From: Pithys albifrons albifrons | Lineage: Eukaryota; Chordata; Aves; Passeriformes; Thamnophilidae | Reading direction: 5' to 3' | Length of the DNA stretch: 64,000 bases | Assembly: GCF_047495875.1 (NCBI RefSeq) | Contig: NC_092472.1 | Location: 900,849 to 964,848, forward strand | In this document: positions 62,516 through 64,000 of the stretch, piece by piece | How positions within the stretch are numbered: the first letter of the stretch is position 1 | Layout: every line of letters begins with the position of its first letter | Translations under genes and position numbers: made by a program | The notes under the pieces: model-generated | The model's database searches: none | Told to the model about the DNA's origin: nothing | Seen by the model: only the letters and a program-made list of their open reading frames with translations

Positions 62516-64000
62516 GTAAAACTTGAGTTTTCCATGGCATACAGTTTGGGAAGAGGAGTGGGGTGGTCAGTCTGTGTATTCCTCCTACTGAACACATGAC
62601 TGTTGCAATATAGAGATTCTCAATAGGGGCCCTCTGACTACACAAAGAATGATGATTTCAGTCAGTGCTTTGGCAGTCCCAGCAGAAGGAACAACAGCCA
62701 GGGTACCATCTGACCTGCTTCGGGGAAGGAAAAGATGGAAGAGTTTCTTCATGTAGGTCTGATTCTGAAAAAAGTGAACAAACATATAAATGGAACCACT
62801 TAGGCCACTGCCTGAAAGAAGGAGCATTCTGGGAAGGGTGGCTGTCTGCAGCACTTTGTCTACTCTTGATGCAGGAAGTCCAGGTATCTACAGTTGTCCT
62901 TTGCAAGATGCTGTTTCTGAGAACTGTCCTTTCGGTTCTGTCCCTGAGGTATTCGTAAGGAAAGCAAAGAAACTTGCCTATTTTGTGGCTGGCTGGTGTT
63001 TTAATCTGAGGGGAATGAGTAGAATGGCATTGGGATAGGCTTCAAGCAAATCTAGAAATAGGCTGAAAGTTTTGGCTGAAATCAAATAAATCAAAATGTT
63101 AACTCTTTTAAATGGAAATAACATTTTGAGGAGATAAGCAACAATGGCAGCTGTACAGGCAGCCTGCAGGGAGGGTGAAGCCTGTGCTAATGACTTCTGG
63201 AATAGCCAAAAACACGAGCAGAGACTGTGCAGTGAAAGGTATGGCACATTTCTGGATACACAGCCCCAAAGCAATCAGATCCAATTGACATGGGACACAA
63301 CCTGAAAAACAGGTAGAAAGGAAGAAGACAGAAAAAGCTAATTAAAGTACCAAAAATACCAGAGTACCAAAATCTAAGTTATTTAGAAGTTCTTCCAGAG
63401 GCAGCAGGAACACAGGTGGGATTAGTGGACTTAAAGTTGCTGAGAGACAACGGTGCAAGGAGCTCCATCCAAATGCTGGTCACCTCAGAGGCTAAACTGC
63501 CCCCTGCTCACCTGTCTCATTAGGACATTCAGCAAAAGAGTGTCTCTGTTAACATCTCTTAATGGGGTTGCATTATCTGTTTGGAAAAGAAGTTCACCCC
63601 TTTAGGAGGCTTTAGTCCAAGCCAGCTGGAACCAATTGTCCTGAAGTGTGAAAGCTCCAGGAATGTCATGAGAATCCACTCAGACCTGGCTCTGAGTGGC
63701 AGCTTGGGCAGGCCCCTTGGCCCTCAACAACTCACCCAGATCCACTCCCTGCTCTCATCCTGATGACACTGTTGAGCTTGAGAACATGTAGCAATGCTTT
63801 GAAGCAGCAGCAAAGACAGGAGGAGTGCTGGGAATCAGCAGCATGAGAAGGAACAGCAATGAGAGCACCATGAAGGGCAAAGAGGTTGAAAGAGCAGAGA
63901 ATGGGAGCACATGAGCTCAGAGGCACAGAGCAGTAAGAGCAGGAACAAACAGAATCAAAGCACGATGGCACTTAGGAAAAAAAAAGAAAGCAATGGCTGT
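62516..64000 (+). other. KAZALD-like intron 2 (5' part) to window end
   Basis: Begins with the GTAAAA donor. I looked for the next Ig exon, which should carry a W-L-Q-I-type strand and a Y-R-C motif, and did not find it before the window end, so the gene continues outside. Nothing else is recognised here. Confidence 0.6.

Noticed and set aside
1..64000. Search for tRNA, rRNA, CRISPR arrays, operons or phage-like modules
   Set aside because: The sequence is vertebrate in character. I saw no spaced direct repeats of CRISPR type and no tRNA or rRNA signature.

Overview
The window looks like vertebrate, and most probably avian, nuclear DNA. It has short exons with GT-AG borders in long non-coding stretches. 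Three 5'-truncated CR1 LINEs carry the sauropsid type of 3' end, and there are GC-rich minisatellites. I see no prokaryotic-style gene packing. Three genes can be supported, all on the + strand. The gene order KCNIP1 then GABRP is the one known in human 5q35, so this is the bird counterpart of that block.

Layout. 1-2052 is the end of KCNIP1 (Kv-channel interacting protein 1): its last intron and a 15-codon terminal exon, followed by a short 3' UTR. 2.3-28.9 kb is intergenic; it holds a roughly 600-bp, 12-bp-unit minisatellite at 12.5-13.1 kb and no exon I can recognise. 28,988-41,347 is a complete set of nine coding exons of GABRP, the pi subunit of the GABA-A receptor. All splice phases agree and together they give 445 codons, including a small signal-peptide exon. 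Its introns hold a CpG-rich minisatellite (31.3-31.5 kb) and an LTR-like dispersed repeat (about 33.9-34.7 kb). 41.3-43.0 kb is the probable 3' UTR. 43.2-54.5 kb is intergenic and carries three antisense CR1 copies; the largest (53.07-54.48 kb) retains much of a reverse transcriptase. 56,519 to the window end is the 5' part of a secreted IGFBP-Kazal-Ig protein of the KAZALD family: two coding exons, the second stopping part-way through the Ig domain, with the rest beyond the window.

The three genes do not form a pathway. KCNIP1 tunes Kv4 potassium channels, GABRP makes a chloride channel subunit typical of epithelia, and the KAZALD-like protein is extracellular. Their proximity is a matter of chromosomal synteny. 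The most interesting point is the KAZALD-like gene. As I know the human map, KAZALD1 is on another chromosome and RANBP17 follows GABRP, so this is probably a second KAZALD paralogue kept in birds. I found no CRISPR, operon, tRNA, rRNA or evidence of a wholly new system. Most long open frames outside the exons are chance frames or frames running through tandem repeats.
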